Part shown: piece after piece, positions 8,460 through 18,097 of the stretch
Numbering within the stretch: position 1 is the first letter of the stretch
Layout of the letters: each line of letters opens with the position of its first letter
Assembly (NCBI GenBank): GCA_029262735.1
Contig: JAJCYY010000102.1
Coordinates: forward strand, 1 to 46,566
Direction of reading: 5' to 3'
Source: Chloroflexota bacterium
GTDB lineage: Bacteria; Chloroflexota; Dehalococcoidia; Lucifugimonadales; Lucifugimonadaceae
Length of the DNA: 46,566 bases
Translations under genes and position numbers: made by a program
Notes under the pieces: model-generated
Databases searched by the model: none
The model's input: the letters and a program-made list of their open reading frames with translations, nothing else
Told to the model about the DNA's origin: nothing

Positions 8460-9737
8460 CTACTCGCGGACCTGACCGTTGCCGCGCACAACCCACTTGT
8501 AGGTTGTGATCTCACGAAGGCCCATCGGTCCTCGAGCGTGCAGCTTGCTCGTGCTGATCGCGACCTCCGCGCCGAGCCCGAACTGGCCGCCGTCGTTGAA
8601 ATAGGTCGAAGTGTTGGCGAAAACCGCCGCGGCATCCACCTCTGCCAGGAACCGTTCAGCAGCATCGGTATCCTCGGTGATGATCGCCTCCGAGTGACCC
8701 GATCCGTACTCGGCTATGTGATCCATCGCCTCGTCCATCGAATCGACCACCTTCACCGCGGCGATAAGTGCCAGGAACTCGGTGCCAAAGTCGTCTGCCC
8801 GCGCTGGCACGACTTGCTGGCCGGCTGCGATTGCGTTAAGGGTTTCCATCGCACGGTCGTCAGCGCGCATCTCAACGCCCCAAACTCCGAACCTGTCTGC
8901 AAGCTGCGGCAGAAACCGATCAACGACATCCGAATGGACCAGTAACGTGTCCATTGCGTTGCAGACCGTTGGTCGTTTCGTCTTTGCGTTCATCACAACA
9001 TTCAATGCCTTGTCCAGGTCTGCCGCCGCGTCCACATACGTGTGACAGACGCCGACTCCACCCGTGATCGCCGGCATCATCGCAGTCTCTCCGACAAATC
9101 GGACCAACTCGGCGCTGCCCCGCGGAATCACGAGATCGATGTATCGCTTCAAACGCAGCATTTCAGTAACGAGCGATCGGTCAGTAGAGGCTACAAACTG
9201 AACACAGTTCTCCGGCAGGCCCACGCTCCTGATCGCACGCTGGGCAATCTCTGCGAGCACAGAGTTGGCGTAAAACGCCTCTTTGCCGCCTCGCAAAATC
9301 ACACCGTTGCCTGATTTCAGGCACAGTGCTGTGATGTCGATAGTCACGTTGGGTCGGCTCTCGTAGATGACGCCGATAACCCCGATAGGAACGCTGATTC
9401 GCTGGATCTGCAGACCGTTCGGCATGGTGCGCTCATCAAGCACATTCCCGATAGGATCTGGCAATGCCGCTATCTCGCGGCATGCGTCAGCCATCGCAGC
9501 AATCCGGGCGTGATTCAACACCATCCGGTCGATCACATGCACGCCCAGGCCAGACTCCCGAGCAGCCGTGACGTCATGTTCGTTCGCAGCGAGGATCGCG
9601 ATTTCGCTGCGCTCCAGGCTCTCTGCGATGGCCTCCAGAGCGGAGTTGCGGACGCTCGAATCACTTGCGGCAAGCTTCCTCGAAGCGGCCTTTGCAGCCG
9701 CTCCCATCTGTTTTATGTCTACAGCGAGAGCCGTCAT
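8460..9737 (-). CDS. proA: Gamma-glutamyl phosphate reductase
   Basis: This 425-residue enzyme of the aldehyde-dehydrogenase superfamily catalyses the second step of proline synthesis, reducing gamma-glutamyl phosphate to glutamate semialdehyde with NADPH. Recognisable segments are PIGVIGVIYESRPNVTIDI, LKSGNGVILRGGKEA, the catalytic cysteine region KRPTVCNAMDTLLVH, DFGTEFLAL and the C-terminal SKLHARGPMGLREITTYKW. The length matches the family. It lies 27 bases downstream of proB on the same strand, forming the usual proBA operon. Confidence 0.97.
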   Translation of the reverse strand: MTALAVDIKQMGAAAKAASRKLAASDSSVRNSALEAIAESLERSEIAILAANEHDVTAARESGLGVHVIDRMVLNHARIAAMADACREIAALPDPIGNVLDERTMPNGLQIQRISVPIGVIGVIYESRPNVTIDITALCLKSGNGVILRGGKEAFYANSVLAEIAQRAIRSVGLPENCVQFVASTDRSLVTEMLRLKRYIDLVIPRGSAELVRFVGETAMMPAITGGVGVCHTYVDAAADLDKALNVVMNAKTKRPTVCNAMDTLLVHSDVVDRFLPQLADRFGVWGVEMRADDRAMETLNAIAAGQQVVPARADDFGTEFLALIAAVKVVDSMDEAMDHIAEYGSGHSEAIITEDTDAAERFLAEVDAAAVFANTSTYFNDGGQFGLGAEVAISTSKLHARGPMGLREITTYKWVVRGNGQVRE

Positions 9738-9764
9738 GTTTCTACATATACCCGTGATCTGGTT

Positions 9765-10982
9765 TCAGACCAACGCCATATTATTGCGGTGCACTACTTC
9801 CACCCCGTAGAAGTGGCCCAGAAGCGCCTGCACATCGCCCGATTTCCTTCCTTTAATCTTATCCATGTCATCAGACGAATAGGTAGCGAGCCCGCAGGCA
9901 ACAAGTTGGCCCGATCGATCCTCGATCTTGATGATGTCGCCGCGATCGAACGTACCTCTGATACCAGTGATTCCAGCAGCGAGCAGGCTGCGTCCACGCT
10001 CTCGTAGCGCTGTAGCAGCGCCGTCATCAACATAGACAGCTCCGTGGCTATCGGTGATTCCGGTCATCAGCCAACGTTTTTTAGACTCCACCTTCGAGAT
10101 CGTTGCGGTGAATCGCGTTCCAATCGCTTCACCATCACAGATACGCCGGAGCACATTCGGAGCCCGGCCTGAGGCGATGACCATCGGAGTTCCCGATGAA
10201 ATCGCCAGCTCTGCCGCCTCCAGCTTGCTTTCCATTCCACCTGATCCGCGACCGTCATGCGGACCCCTGGCTTCCCTCCGAATGCTGGCCGTGATCTTCC
10301 GAATCTCAGGGATAACCCGGGCGTTCGGGTCAAGGTGCGGATCCTTCTCGTAGAGCCCGTCCATCTCCCCGAGCAGGACAAGCAGGTCCGCCTCAAGATC
10401 GTTCGCCACCATCGCAGAAAGCCGGTCGTTGTCCCCGTAAACCACTCCGGCCAACTCTTCGACTGCGACGACATCGTTCTCGTTCACAATCGGAATGACG
10501 CCAGAATCGAGAATCGCCTCCAACGTGTCCCTTACATTCAGGTAACGCTGCCGCTGTGTCAGATCACTCCTGGAGATCAGCGTCTGGGCAACGTGAATAC
10601 CGTGCTCGCTAAACAGACGCTCGTATGCCAGCATCAACTGTGTCTGTCCCAACGCTGCGAGCATCTGTCGAAACGCCACTGTCTTCGGATTCCGACCGGC
10701 GTTCCCGTTCTTCTGAAACAGCACTTCACGCCCGGCGCCGACCGCACCCGACGTCACCACGATGACCTGCTTCCCCTCCGCGTGAAGGCCAGCAATCTGC
10801 GCCACGAGGCCACGCATGGAATCTTCATCGATTCCACGCCGATCACCCCTGGCGTTCCTCTTGCCCGTGATCAGGTTGGTGCCAAGCTTGACGACTATCC
10901 GACGGAGCGGCCGCGTTTCCACCGCCTGTACAGGTTCATCGTCCTGCCTGGACTGGCGGACGTTTTCAGATGTAGGTGCCAT
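9765..10982 (-). CDS. proB: Glutamate 5-kinase with PUA domain
   Basis: This 405-residue protein catalyses the first, feedback-controlled step of proline synthesis. The amino-acid kinase domain starts at RRIVVKLGTNLIT and shows TSGAVGAGREVLF, PIVNENDVV, the VYGDNDRLSAMVA motif and GRGSGGMESKLEAA. A C-terminal PUA domain (about residues 310-385) is present, as in E. coli ProB. The N-terminus carries about 27 extra polar residues before the kinase fold, so a later start is possible, though ATG at 10982 is the only good codon nearby. It is divergent from mfd, with a CIRCE-like site between the two. Confidence 0.95.
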   Translation of the reverse strand: MAPTSENVRQSRQDDEPVQAVETRPLRRIVVKLGTNLITGKRNARGDRRGIDEDSMRGLVAQIAGLHAEGKQVIVVTSGAVGAGREVLFQKNGNAGRNPKTVAFRQMLAALGQTQLMLAYERLFSEHGIHVAQTLISRSDLTQRQRYLNVRDTLEAILDSGVIPIVNENDVVAVEELAGVVYGDNDRLSAMVANDLEADLLVLLGEMDGLYEKDPHLDPNARVIPEIRKITASIRREARGPHDGRGSGGMESKLEAAELAISSGTPMVIASGRAPNVLRRICDGEAIGTRFTATISKVESKKRWLMTGITDSHGAVYVDDGAATALRERGRSLLAAGITGIRGTFDRGDIIKIEDRSGQLVACGLATYSSDDMDKIKGRKSGDVQALLGHFYGVEVVHRNNMALV

Positions 10983-11056
10983 TTGTTCTCGCCGGAAACC
11001 ACACTGTGGGCGATATCAAGCCAGCCTGATGTCTAAATTCAACTCACTGTGAGCTA

Positions 11057-11062
11057 ATTATA
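11057..11062 (-). promoter_or_regulatory. Candidate -10 element for proBA
   Basis: A perfect TATAAT lies on the minus strand 75 bases upstream of proB. No convincing -35 hexamer is present at 16-18 bases. The CIRCE-like palindrome at 11092-11118 would lie just upstream of the polymerase footprint. Assigned by consensus only. Confidence 0.35.
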
Positions 11063-11091
11063 TGGGTCCAGTCGTTTGCGACTCCGACACG

Positions 11092-11118
11092 CACGCACTC
11101 GTAAATTGTGAGTGCTAA
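11092..11118. promoter_or_regulatory. CIRCE-like element (putative HrcA operator)
   Basis: The CIRCE consensus is TTAGCACTC, nine bases, GAGTGCTAA. Here the right arm GAGTGCTAA (11110-11118) matches at all 9 positions. The left arm CACGCACTC (11092-11100) matches at 6 of 9, and the spacer is exactly 9 bases. It lies in the divergent proB/mfd intergenic region, 109 bases from proB and 122 bases from the preferred mfd start. Heat-shock repressor HrcA normally binds such sites ahead of groESL or dnaK, so this is an unusual place. Confidence 0.55.
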
Positions 11119-11240
11119 GCTAAAAGTCACCCGGTGATCCGTTGCCGGAAACCGGTTTAACACATTAGGTGCCTGCGTCAAATCGTCAGGTCGCCTTTTT
11201 TCGCGCGTTGCCGAAACGACACCCCACAGGTGGTCATCGA

Positions 11241-14200
11241 ATGACTCTGGCCGGACTACTCTCTGCACTGACCTCGACGATCGAGTTCGAGGATCTGATC
11301 GGCGAGGCTCGAAGCTCGCAAATCGACCGAGAGGTGATCGTCCCGGATGCCGCCACAGCGTACGCTCTCGCGACGTTGTGGAGCGAATATGGCGCGCCGA
11401 TCTTCGTTGTCACGCCCAGCGCGGATTCTGCACGCAGACTGACGGACCAGCTGACGATTTGGTGCGGGGATTCGGCGCCGGTCTTGCAGTTCCATGAGAC
11501 GGACAATATCCCGTTCGAGCGTTACGTTCCGGACCTGGGAGCGACGCACCAGCGCCTCAGGGTCCTGTCTGTTCTCAGGACCTGGAAGGGCAAGGGACGC
11601 GCTCCGCTAATAGTCGCTTCAGCCCCCGCCGTTTCTTACCGTACACCGTCTACTACAGCATTCGATCAGGCTACACACACCGTCTCGGTTGGCGATCGCT
11701 TCGACCTATCTGACCTGCTCCGCAGATGGACGAACGCAGGCTACGTGTTGGAGCCGACCGTTGACATTCCGGGCACTGCAAGCCACCGCGGCGGGATCTT
11801 GGATATCTTCCCGACATCGAGCGATTCACCTGTCCGAATCGAGTTCTTCGACGATGAAGTGGACAGCATTCGTGAGTTCGAGACCTATACACAGCGCTCG
11901 ACCACCAGCCTGAAGAGCGTTCTAATCCCCCCCGCTTCCGAGATCATCCCGGCGTATTCCGACCACGAGAGCGTGAAGAAGCTGATAACCGAGGTCGATT
12001 TCGATAGCGCCACAGGCGAGTCAAGGGACCGGGTACCGGCTGAACTCGGCCGCATCCTGGAAGGTGAATGGTTGGACGAGATCGGTTACTACGCCGGGTT
12101 CTTCAATGAAGGCTCTGTATTCGATTTCCTGCCGGATGACACTCTGGTTGTGAAGGTCCGCCCCAGCGAGATCAGGGACATCTCGGAAACCGCTGACCGG
12201 AGGCTGCTGGAACTTCGCACCAACAAAGAACGGCGTGGTGACGTGCCCAGGAAGTTCCCCCAGCCTCAGATCCAGTCCGGTCTCCTGGCTGACGCGCTCA
12301 ATCGGCCGCGGAGATTGGTTTCGCTTTCGCCGTGGGGTGTAGATGCTGAGTTGCCAGGTGGCGCGCTTCGGCTGCCCATTGAGCCCGCTCCGCTTACAAC
12401 AAGCGGACTCGAAAACACCATGCAGTTGCTCGCTGACCGCCAGGACAGTTCACTGCGGACGGCCGTTATGTCCAACCACGCCAGCCGAATTATCGAGCTC
12501 AGCAAGAAAAGTTCCGTCAAGATCAGCCTGAAAAAGAGTCTGCCAAAACCACTCGAACCGGGTGATCTTGTCCTCGTCCAGGGAACGCTCAGGCAAGGGT
12601 TCACTGTGCTCGCCAGGGACCAGCGCAACCTGGGAGTCATCACAGACGCGGAACTGCTTGGTGTCGCCAAAGAGCGTCGAAGGGTTCGTAAGCGTCCGGT
12701 CAGAAAAGGCCCGGCGCTCGAGCAGCTCCAGCCAGGCTCGTACGTCGTTCATATCGAGCACGGAATCGCCGTCTTCAAGGGCACGCAGGTGATGGGGGAC
12801 GAGGGTCGCGAATACCTGGTGCTGGAGTATGCCGAGGAAGACAAGCTCTACGTGCCTACAGAGCAGCTCGATCGCATACAGCTCTATCACGGACCTTCAG
12901 ACAACGCGCCCAGGCTGACTCGCCTTGGCACGCAGGAATGGAGCCGCGCAAGGGCACGTGCAAGGCGTGCGACCGAGCAATTGGCTGGAGAGCTCATCGC
13001 CCTCTACGCCGCCCGTGAGCTCTCAGAGGGATTCGCCGCTGTATCCGACACGCCGTGGCAGGACTCGATGGAGGCCAGCTTTCCATACGAGGAGACACCC
13101 GACCAGGTAACGACGCTCGCGCAGGTGAAGAAGGACCTCGAAGCGCCACACCCTATGGACCGGCTCATTTGCGGTGATGTCGGCTACGGCAAGACCGAGA
13201 TCGCACTGCGAGCCGCGTTCAAGGTCGTTCAATCGGGAAGACAGGTGGCGATCCTCGTTCCGACAACGGTCCTGGCACAGCAGCACATGGATACCTTCTC
13301 AGAGCGTCTCCAACCGTTCCCCGCAAACGTCGAAATGCTCTCACGCTTTCGCACCGATGCCGAGCAGCGGGCAACCGTCGCCGGACTGGCGGCGGGATCT
13401 GTCGACATCGTCATAGGAACGCATCGACTTCTGCAGCGTGACGTCCGGTTCAAAAATATCGGTCTCGTCATCATCGACGAAGAACACAAGTTCGGCGTCA
13501 CCCATAAGGAACGGCTCAAGAAGTTCAGGACACAGATCGATGTCATGAGCCTGAGCGCAACGCCAATCCCACGCACACTCCAGATGTCGCTCGCCGGAAT
13601 CCGCGATATGAGCACCATCGAAACGCCCCCCGAAGAGCGTCTACCCATCAAGACCTACGTGACGGAAGAAAGCGATGAGTTGGCGAGGGAGGCAATCCTG
13701 CGTGAGATCGACCGCGGCGGCCAGGTCTTCTACCTGCACAACCGCGTCAAGGACATTGACCTCGTGGCCGCAAAGCTGATGAAGCTGGTTCCTGAGGCGC
13801 AGTTCGACATCGGCCACGGCCAGATGGCAGAAGACGAGCTGGAACAGGTGATGGCTGCGTTCGAGAAGCGAGAATTCGATGTCCTGATCTGCACAACGAT
13901 CATTGAATCTGGAATCGATCTGCCGAACGCAAACACGTTGATAGTTGACCGGGCAGATATGTTCGGTCTTTCGCAGCTGTACCAGCTCAGAGGCCGCATA
14001 GGCCGCAGCACCAACCGCGCATACGCCTACCTGATGATTCCAAGCGGCAAGGCGCTTACCGAGACGGCAGACGCCAGGCTCAACACCATTCTCGCCGCAA
14101 CGGAGCTCGGCGCCGGTTTCCAGATTGCGCTCAGGGACCTTGAGATCCGCGGCATGGGCAACATCCTGGGAGGAGAACAGAGCGGACACATCGCCGCAAT

Positions 14201-14798
14201 TGGCTTCGATCTCTACACGAAGTTGCTCTCCGATACGGTGGCCGATATGAAGTCCGGAAATAAACCCGGTTCAGATGGGATTTCTCAGAAGGCAGATCCG
14301 CTCGATTTCTCAACGGTTCGTATCGATCTTGGCGTTGATGCTCGAATCCCGGATAGCTACGTCGAAGACCTGGCCCAACGGCTGAGTGTCTACCAGCGCC
14401 TTGCACGAATCCACGATGTTGATGCCATCTCCGATCTAAAAGACGAGCTGCGCGACCGCTTTGGACCGGTTCCCCGAAACCTGGACCTTTTGCTTGCGGC
14501 CGAGCGAATGCGCGTGCTGGCCAAGCAGGCAGGTATGGACACCGTATCAATCACCGAGAGTCGTGCCACGCTGAATCTCAAAGAGCCGACAGGCGGCGCA
14601 AGGTCAGCTCTGCAGAAATGGCTCGGCCGCGGTGTGAACGTCGGTCACATGCAGATACGAGTTGATATCGACCGCGAGGACCCGGACTGGATCGAGGAGC
14701 TCAGCGCGTTGTTTGAGCAGATCCTGCAGTTCCGAGAGCGCCTGATAGCGATGGCCCAGACTGCGGCCGCCGGTCAACCCGTGGTCGCCGGAGACTGA
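11241..14798 (+). CDS. mfd: Transcription-repair coupling factor
   Basis: This protein of about 1185 residues is an ATP-dependent translocase that removes RNA polymerase stalled at lesions and recruits UvrA. The N-terminal UvrB-like module includes the ETDNIPFERYVPD and SHRGGILDIFP segments. The RNA-polymerase-interacting domain is LQPGSYVVHIEHGIAVFKG...YLVLEYAEEDKLYVP. The helicase core has Walker A GDVGYGKTEIA, the DEEH box (IIDEEHKFG), LSATPIPRTLQ, and motifs V/VI in IIESGIDLPNANT and YQLRGRIGRS. A C-terminal TRCF domain follows. The frame extends upstream to a GTG at 11169, but I prefer ATG 11241 because AGGTGG lies 7 bases before it and the extra residues look unlike the family. Confidence 0.96.
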   Translation: MTLAGLLSALTSTIEFEDLIGEARSSQIDREVIVPDAATAYALATLWSEYGAPIFVVTPSADSARRLTDQLTIWCGDSAPVLQFHETDNIPFERYVPDLGATHQRLRVLSVLRTWKGKGRAPLIVASAPAVSYRTPSTTAFDQATHTVSVGDRFDLSDLLRRWTNAGYVLEPTVDIPGTASHRGGILDIFPTSSDSPVRIEFFDDEVDSIREFETYTQRSTTSLKSVLIPPASEIIPAYSDHESVKKLITEVDFDSATGESRDRVPAELGRILEGEWLDEIGYYAGFFNEGSVFDFLPDDTLVVKVRPSEIRDISETADRRLLELRTNKERRGDVPRKFPQPQIQSGLLADALNRPRRLVSLSPWGVDAELPGGALRLPIEPAPLTTSGLENTMQLLADRQDSSLRTAVMSNHASRIIELSKKSSVKISLKKSLPKPLEPGDLVLVQGTLRQGFTVLARDQRNLGVITDAELLGVAKERRRVRKRPVRKGPALEQLQPGSYVVHIEHGIAVFKGTQVMGDEGREYLVLEYAEEDKLYVPTEQLDRIQLYHGPSDNAPRLTRLGTQEWSRARARARRATEQLAGELIALYAARELSEGFAAVSDTPWQDSMEASFPYEETPDQVTTLAQVKKDLEAPHPMDRLICGDVGYGKTEIALRAAFKVVQSGRQVAILVPTTVLAQQHMDTFSERLQPFPANVEMLSRFRTDAEQRATVAGLAAGSVDIVIGTHRLLQRDVRFKNIGLVIIDEEHKFGVTHKERLKKFRTQIDVMSLSATPIPRTLQMSLAGIRDMSTIETPPEERLPIKTYVTEESDELAREAILREIDRGGQVFYLHNRVKDIDLVAAKLMKLVPEAQFDIGHGQMAEDELEQVMAAFEKREFDVLICTTIIESGIDLPNANTLIVDRADMFGLSQLYQLRGRIGRSTNRAYAYLMIPSGKALTETADARLNTILAATELGAGFQIALRDLEIRGMGNILGGEQSGHIAAIGFDLYTKLLSDTVADMKSGNKPGSDGISQKADPLDFSTVRIDLGVDARIPDSYVEDLAQRLSVYQRLARIHDVDAISDLKDELRDRFGPVPRNLDLLLAAERMRVLAKQAGMDTVSITESRATLNLKEPTGGARSALQKWLGRGVNVGHMQIRVDIDREDPDWIEELSALFEQILQFRERLIAMAQTAAAGQPVVAGD

Positions 14799-14883
14799 TC
14801 TTCCGCTGGCTCAAGATTCACCGGTTCACGCGCTCGCGCATCTAACCGCCAGCATGTTTCTTACTTCCTGGGATACGCAGAAA

Positions 14884-16173
14884 ATGCGCGCCCGGCGTGC
14901 AGTTCGCAGCCGCGGCATCGCTGCTTGGTTTGGTTTAGCGATAGCCGTCATCGCCGTGGCCTGCGGTTCGGGCGACAGTCCAACGGTCGTTGTCGCGTCG
15001 CCTGCAAGCAGCACCAGCGCTGCCACACCGACTGCCAGTGTGCCACTCGTCGCAACACCGACCACCGGCGTGCCTACTCCCGTCGTCCGCACCGGCCTTC
15101 CATACGGAATCGCCGGGCCTGCTCCGCCTCCACCCGTTGACATATTCGAAGGCATCGTGGAACCCGAGAATATCGTTTTCGATACCTTCGACGGTGGCTC
15201 TCTCCGCTTACCCGATGCACCGCAGGCGACGATCGACCGGCTTTTCAACGCCATCAGGCCGGTCTACGTCCCGGTGTATGAGGGCCCATCAGGCGGCGAT
15301 TGGCTGTTGCCGCGCGATCTCGTGCTGGGTTACGAGGGCAAAACACAGACATACGCCTACCCGGTAAAGTTCCTCAATTCTCACGAGATCGTCAACGACG
15401 AGATCGACGGCATACCGATTCTCATCACCTATTGCCCGCTCTGTGCCTCCGGAGTGGTCTTCGATCGGCGAATCGACGGTGGGACGCATGTCTTCGGGAA
15501 CACCAGCGCGCTGTATCAGAACGACCTTGTGATGATCGACCATGAGACCGGCTCATACTGGTTTCAGACAGGTGGCGAGGCAGTGATAGGCCCGCTCTCC
15601 GGCACTCATCTCGACCTGTTGCCTTCGGTGATGATGCCGTGGTCTGACTGGTTGGCACTCAACCCGGAAACACTGGTGTTGTCCAGAGAGCAGGGCTTCG
15701 GCAGGCAAATATCTCGCTACGCCAATGATCCTTTTGAAACCTATCCGAACAGCGTTGACGCAGGTCGGTTTCCGTTCCCGGTTGACGAAGATCTTGTGGG
15801 CGAGCAGCTGAGACTGTCTGAGATCGTGCTCTCGGTGCGTGTAGGAGAGATAGAGAAAGCGTATCCAATCGGTCGCATCGGAGACAACGCGGCAAACGAC
15901 GAGATCGACGGCACGCCGGTCGTCGTGTTTGCACAGCAAAACGGACCTTCCGCGGCAGCGTATGCCCCGGTCGTCGGCGGAACCACGCTCACGTTCAGCG
16001 GATCTGAGAGCGGTCTTTATGTTGATTCCAACACTCGATCGACGTGGGACTTCACCGGACGAGCCGTTTCCGGAGAGTTAGCCGGGGAGCGGCTTGCTCC
16101 ATTGCCATCACGCAGAGCGATGTGGTTCTCGATCTCGATCGCAAAGCCGGGTATCGAGATATTCTTCCCGTAA
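14884..16173 (+). CDS. DUF3179 domain lipoprotein
   Basis: This exported protein of about 429 residues has a basic N-terminus (MRARRAVRSRG), a hydrophobic stretch and a lipobox ending in AVAC. A Thr/Pro/Ala-rich linker of about 60 residues leads to a DUF3179 domain. Family hallmarks are visible: YPVKFLNSHEIVND, GIPILITYCPLCASGVVFDR, FGNTSALYQNDLVMIDHETGSYW, and a repeat-like second half with AYPIGRI...NDEIDGTPVVVF. The biochemical role of DUF3179 is unknown to me. The conserved CPLC pair suggests metal or redox chemistry at the cell surface. The frame extends ten codons upstream to an ATG at 14854; I chose 14884 because it gives a normal lipoprotein signal. Confidence 0.85.
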   Translation: MRARRAVRSRGIAAWFGLAIAVIAVACGSGDSPTVVVASPASSTSAATPTASVPLVATPTTGVPTPVVRTGLPYGIAGPAPPPPVDIFEGIVEPENIVFDTFDGGSLRLPDAPQATIDRLFNAIRPVYVPVYEGPSGGDWLLPRDLVLGYEGKTQTYAYPVKFLNSHEIVNDEIDGIPILITYCPLCASGVVFDRRIDGGTHVFGNTSALYQNDLVMIDHETGSYWFQTGGEAVIGPLSGTHLDLLPSVMMPWSDWLALNPETLVLSREQGFGRQISRYANDPFETYPNSVDAGRFPFPVDEDLVGEQLRLSEIVLSVRVGEIEKAYPIGRIGDNAANDEIDGTPVVVFAQQNGPSAAAYAPVVGGTTLTFSGSESGLYVDSNTRSTWDFTGRAVSGELAGERLAPLPSRRAMWFSISIAKPGIEIFFP

Positions 16174-16207
16174 CACTGCCTGAATCGAAGCTGTCACCGA
16201 CAGATGC

Positions 16208-18046
16208 TCAAGCCTGCCCACCGAGAGCACGGTCGAGGTTGTAGGCCGCACTGATCAGTGAGAGATGGGTAAACGCCTGCGGAAAGTTGCCAAGCGCTTC
16301 ACCTCTCGGACCGATCTCTTCAGAGTACAGGCCGAGGTGGTTGGCATAGCCAAGCATCTGTTCAAACGTCAGTCTTGCTCGATCAAGCCGTTTACGGTCT
16401 CTTGCTCCAGCACGAGTCATCGCCTCAACCAGCCAGAATGTACACATATTGAACGTGCCCTCCGCTCCGGTCAGGCCGTCCGACGTGTGCTCCGGGTTGT
16501 AACGGTAGACAAGTGAGTTGGAGACCAGGCCACCTTTCGCCGGAGTCCGATTGATAGCGTCGAGCGTTTTTAACGCTCGCGGATCGGTCGGCGACAGGAA
16601 GAAGACCAGCGGCATCATCAGATTCGACGCATCGAGAAACTGACCGCCGTAAGACTGAGTGAACGTTTCGAGTTCGTCGTTCCAGCCTTTATCCATGATG
16701 TCCTGGTAGATCTCGTCACGTACCTTCTGCCAACGGACACGCGGCGCCGGGAACGAACGCTTATCGGCCAACCGAATTGCCCGATCAATCGCCACCCATG
16801 ACATCAGTTTCGAGTACACAAAATGGCGCTGCCCGCCCCTGACCTCCCAGATTCCCTCATCGGTCCGCTGCCAGTTATCAGCCACCCAGTCGATCAACCG
16901 CGTCAGGTGCGTCCAGAAATCGTATGAGATCGGTGATCCATACTTGTTGAACAGATAGACCGCGTCCATCAACTCGCCATAGATGTCCAGTTGAAGCTGA
17001 TCGAAAGCGCCGTTTCCAATGCGTACCGGTTTCGAGCCCTCATACCCTTCAAGGTGTTCGAGCGTCTCTTCCTTCAATTCATGTTCACCGCTGATGCTGT
17101 ACATGATCTGCAGCGAGCCGTCAGCGTTCAGCTCTGTGCAGCGAGCCTCAAGCCAGTCCATAAACCGGGCTGCTTCTTCGGTGAAGCCGATTCGCATCAA
17201 GCCATACACCGTAAATGCGGCGTCCCTGATCCAGGTGTAGCGGTAGTCCCAGTTGCGCTCGCCTCCGAGGTCTTCGGGCAGACTGGTTGTCGGTGCTGCG
17301 ACGATGGCGCCTGTGGGTGCATAGGTCAGCAATTTGAGGACCAGAGCAGAGCGGTGAACCATCTCCCGCCATCGACCTTTATAGGTGCATTTGGCAACCC
17401 ATCTTCGCCAGTAATCGACGGTCGACCGGAACTGAAGCTCCACTTCATCGGCAGCAATCTCCGTCAGAGGCTTCTCGTCGTGCCCCTGCTCCTGGAGAAC
17501 AAAGTACGTCGAATCGCCTTCTTCCGCCACGAACCGGCAAGACACACCGCCGTCGACCTGCTCTAACTCGGACGGCGTACTCAACCTCATCTCCAGGTCG
17601 CTGGAATTAAACACAGCACCGCCGTTAACAATCTCTGTTTGGTGTCCATCCCTTGCGTAGTTAAAAGCCGGCTTGCACTGCATCTCCATGTGCATCGAAC
17701 CGCGAACTCCCTGCACCCTCCTGATCAGCATGTGGTGCGCCTCTGACTCATCACCGGGACTGGTTGGCATGAAGTCCGTCACCTCTGCAACGCCTTCCTC
17801 TGAAAGAAAGTGCGTGACGAGGACGTTGGTTTCCGGCAGGTAGTGCTGAGTGGTCGTGAACTCGGACTCGCACGGCGCTATCTGAAAGCGCCCACCCTTC
17901 TCGTCATCGAGAATAGCGCCGAAGACACTGGGTGAATCGAAATGAGGTACACAGAACCAGTCGATGGAGCCGTTCTTACCAACCAACGCCACCGTGTGAA
18001 GGTCACCGATGATCCCGTAGTCGCTTATCGGCTGATATGGCATCAA
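16208..18046 (-). CDS. Glycoside hydrolase family 15 protein (glucoamylase/trehalase-like)
   Basis: This 612-residue protein has the bacterial GH15 architecture. The N-terminal beta-sandwich begins [39 protein letters not shown], and the (alpha/alpha)6 catalytic domain includes [23 protein letters not shown]. The catalytic region reads [37 protein letters not shown], with its conserved acid-containing helix and YGE. There is no signal peptide, so it is cytoplasmic. Members hydrolyse alpha-glucosidic bonds of maltooligosaccharides or trehalose; the exact substrate cannot be read from sequence. It lies 51 bases downstream of a GT4 glycosyltransferase, suggesting a role in turnover of an intracellular glucoside or storage glucan. 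Confidence 0.9.
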   Translation of the reverse strand: MMPYQPISDYGIIGDLHTVALVGKNGSIDWFCVPHFDSPSVFGAILDDEKGGRFQIAPCESEFTTTQHYLPETNVLVTHFLSEEGVAEVTDFMPTSPGDESEAHHMLIRRVQGVRGSMHMEMQCKPAFNYARDGHQTEIVNGGAVFNSSDLEMRLSTPSELEQVDGGVSCRFVAEEGDSTYFVLQEQGHDEKPLTEIAADEVELQFRSTVDYWRRWVAKCTYKGRWREMVHRSALVLKLLTYAPTGAIVAAPTTSLPEDLGGERNWDYRYTWIRDAAFTVYGLMRIGFTEEAARFMDWLEARCTELNADGSLQIMYSISGEHELKEETLEHLEGYEGSKPVRIGNGAFDQLQLDIYGELMDAVYLFNKYGSPISYDFWTHLTRLIDWVADNWQRTDEGIWEVRGGQRHFVYSKLMSWVAIDRAIRLADKRSFPAPRVRWQKVRDEIYQDIMDKGWNDELETFTQSYGGQFLDASNLMMPLVFFLSPTDPRALKTLDAINRTPAKGGLVSNSLVYRYNPEHTSDGLTGAEGTFNMCTFWLVEAMTRAGARDRKRLDRARLTFEQMLGYANHLGLYSEEIGPRGEALGNFPQAFTHLSLISAAYNLDRALGGQA

Positions 18047-18097
18047 TAACCCCTCGAGAGAACTGGAAAACTTGCATCGTCACATGCCCAACGAAAG

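Noticed and set aside
14854..14883. Earlier start for the DUF3179 lipoprotein
   Set aside because: It would put ten extra residues ahead of the basic signal-peptide start and has no ribosome site.
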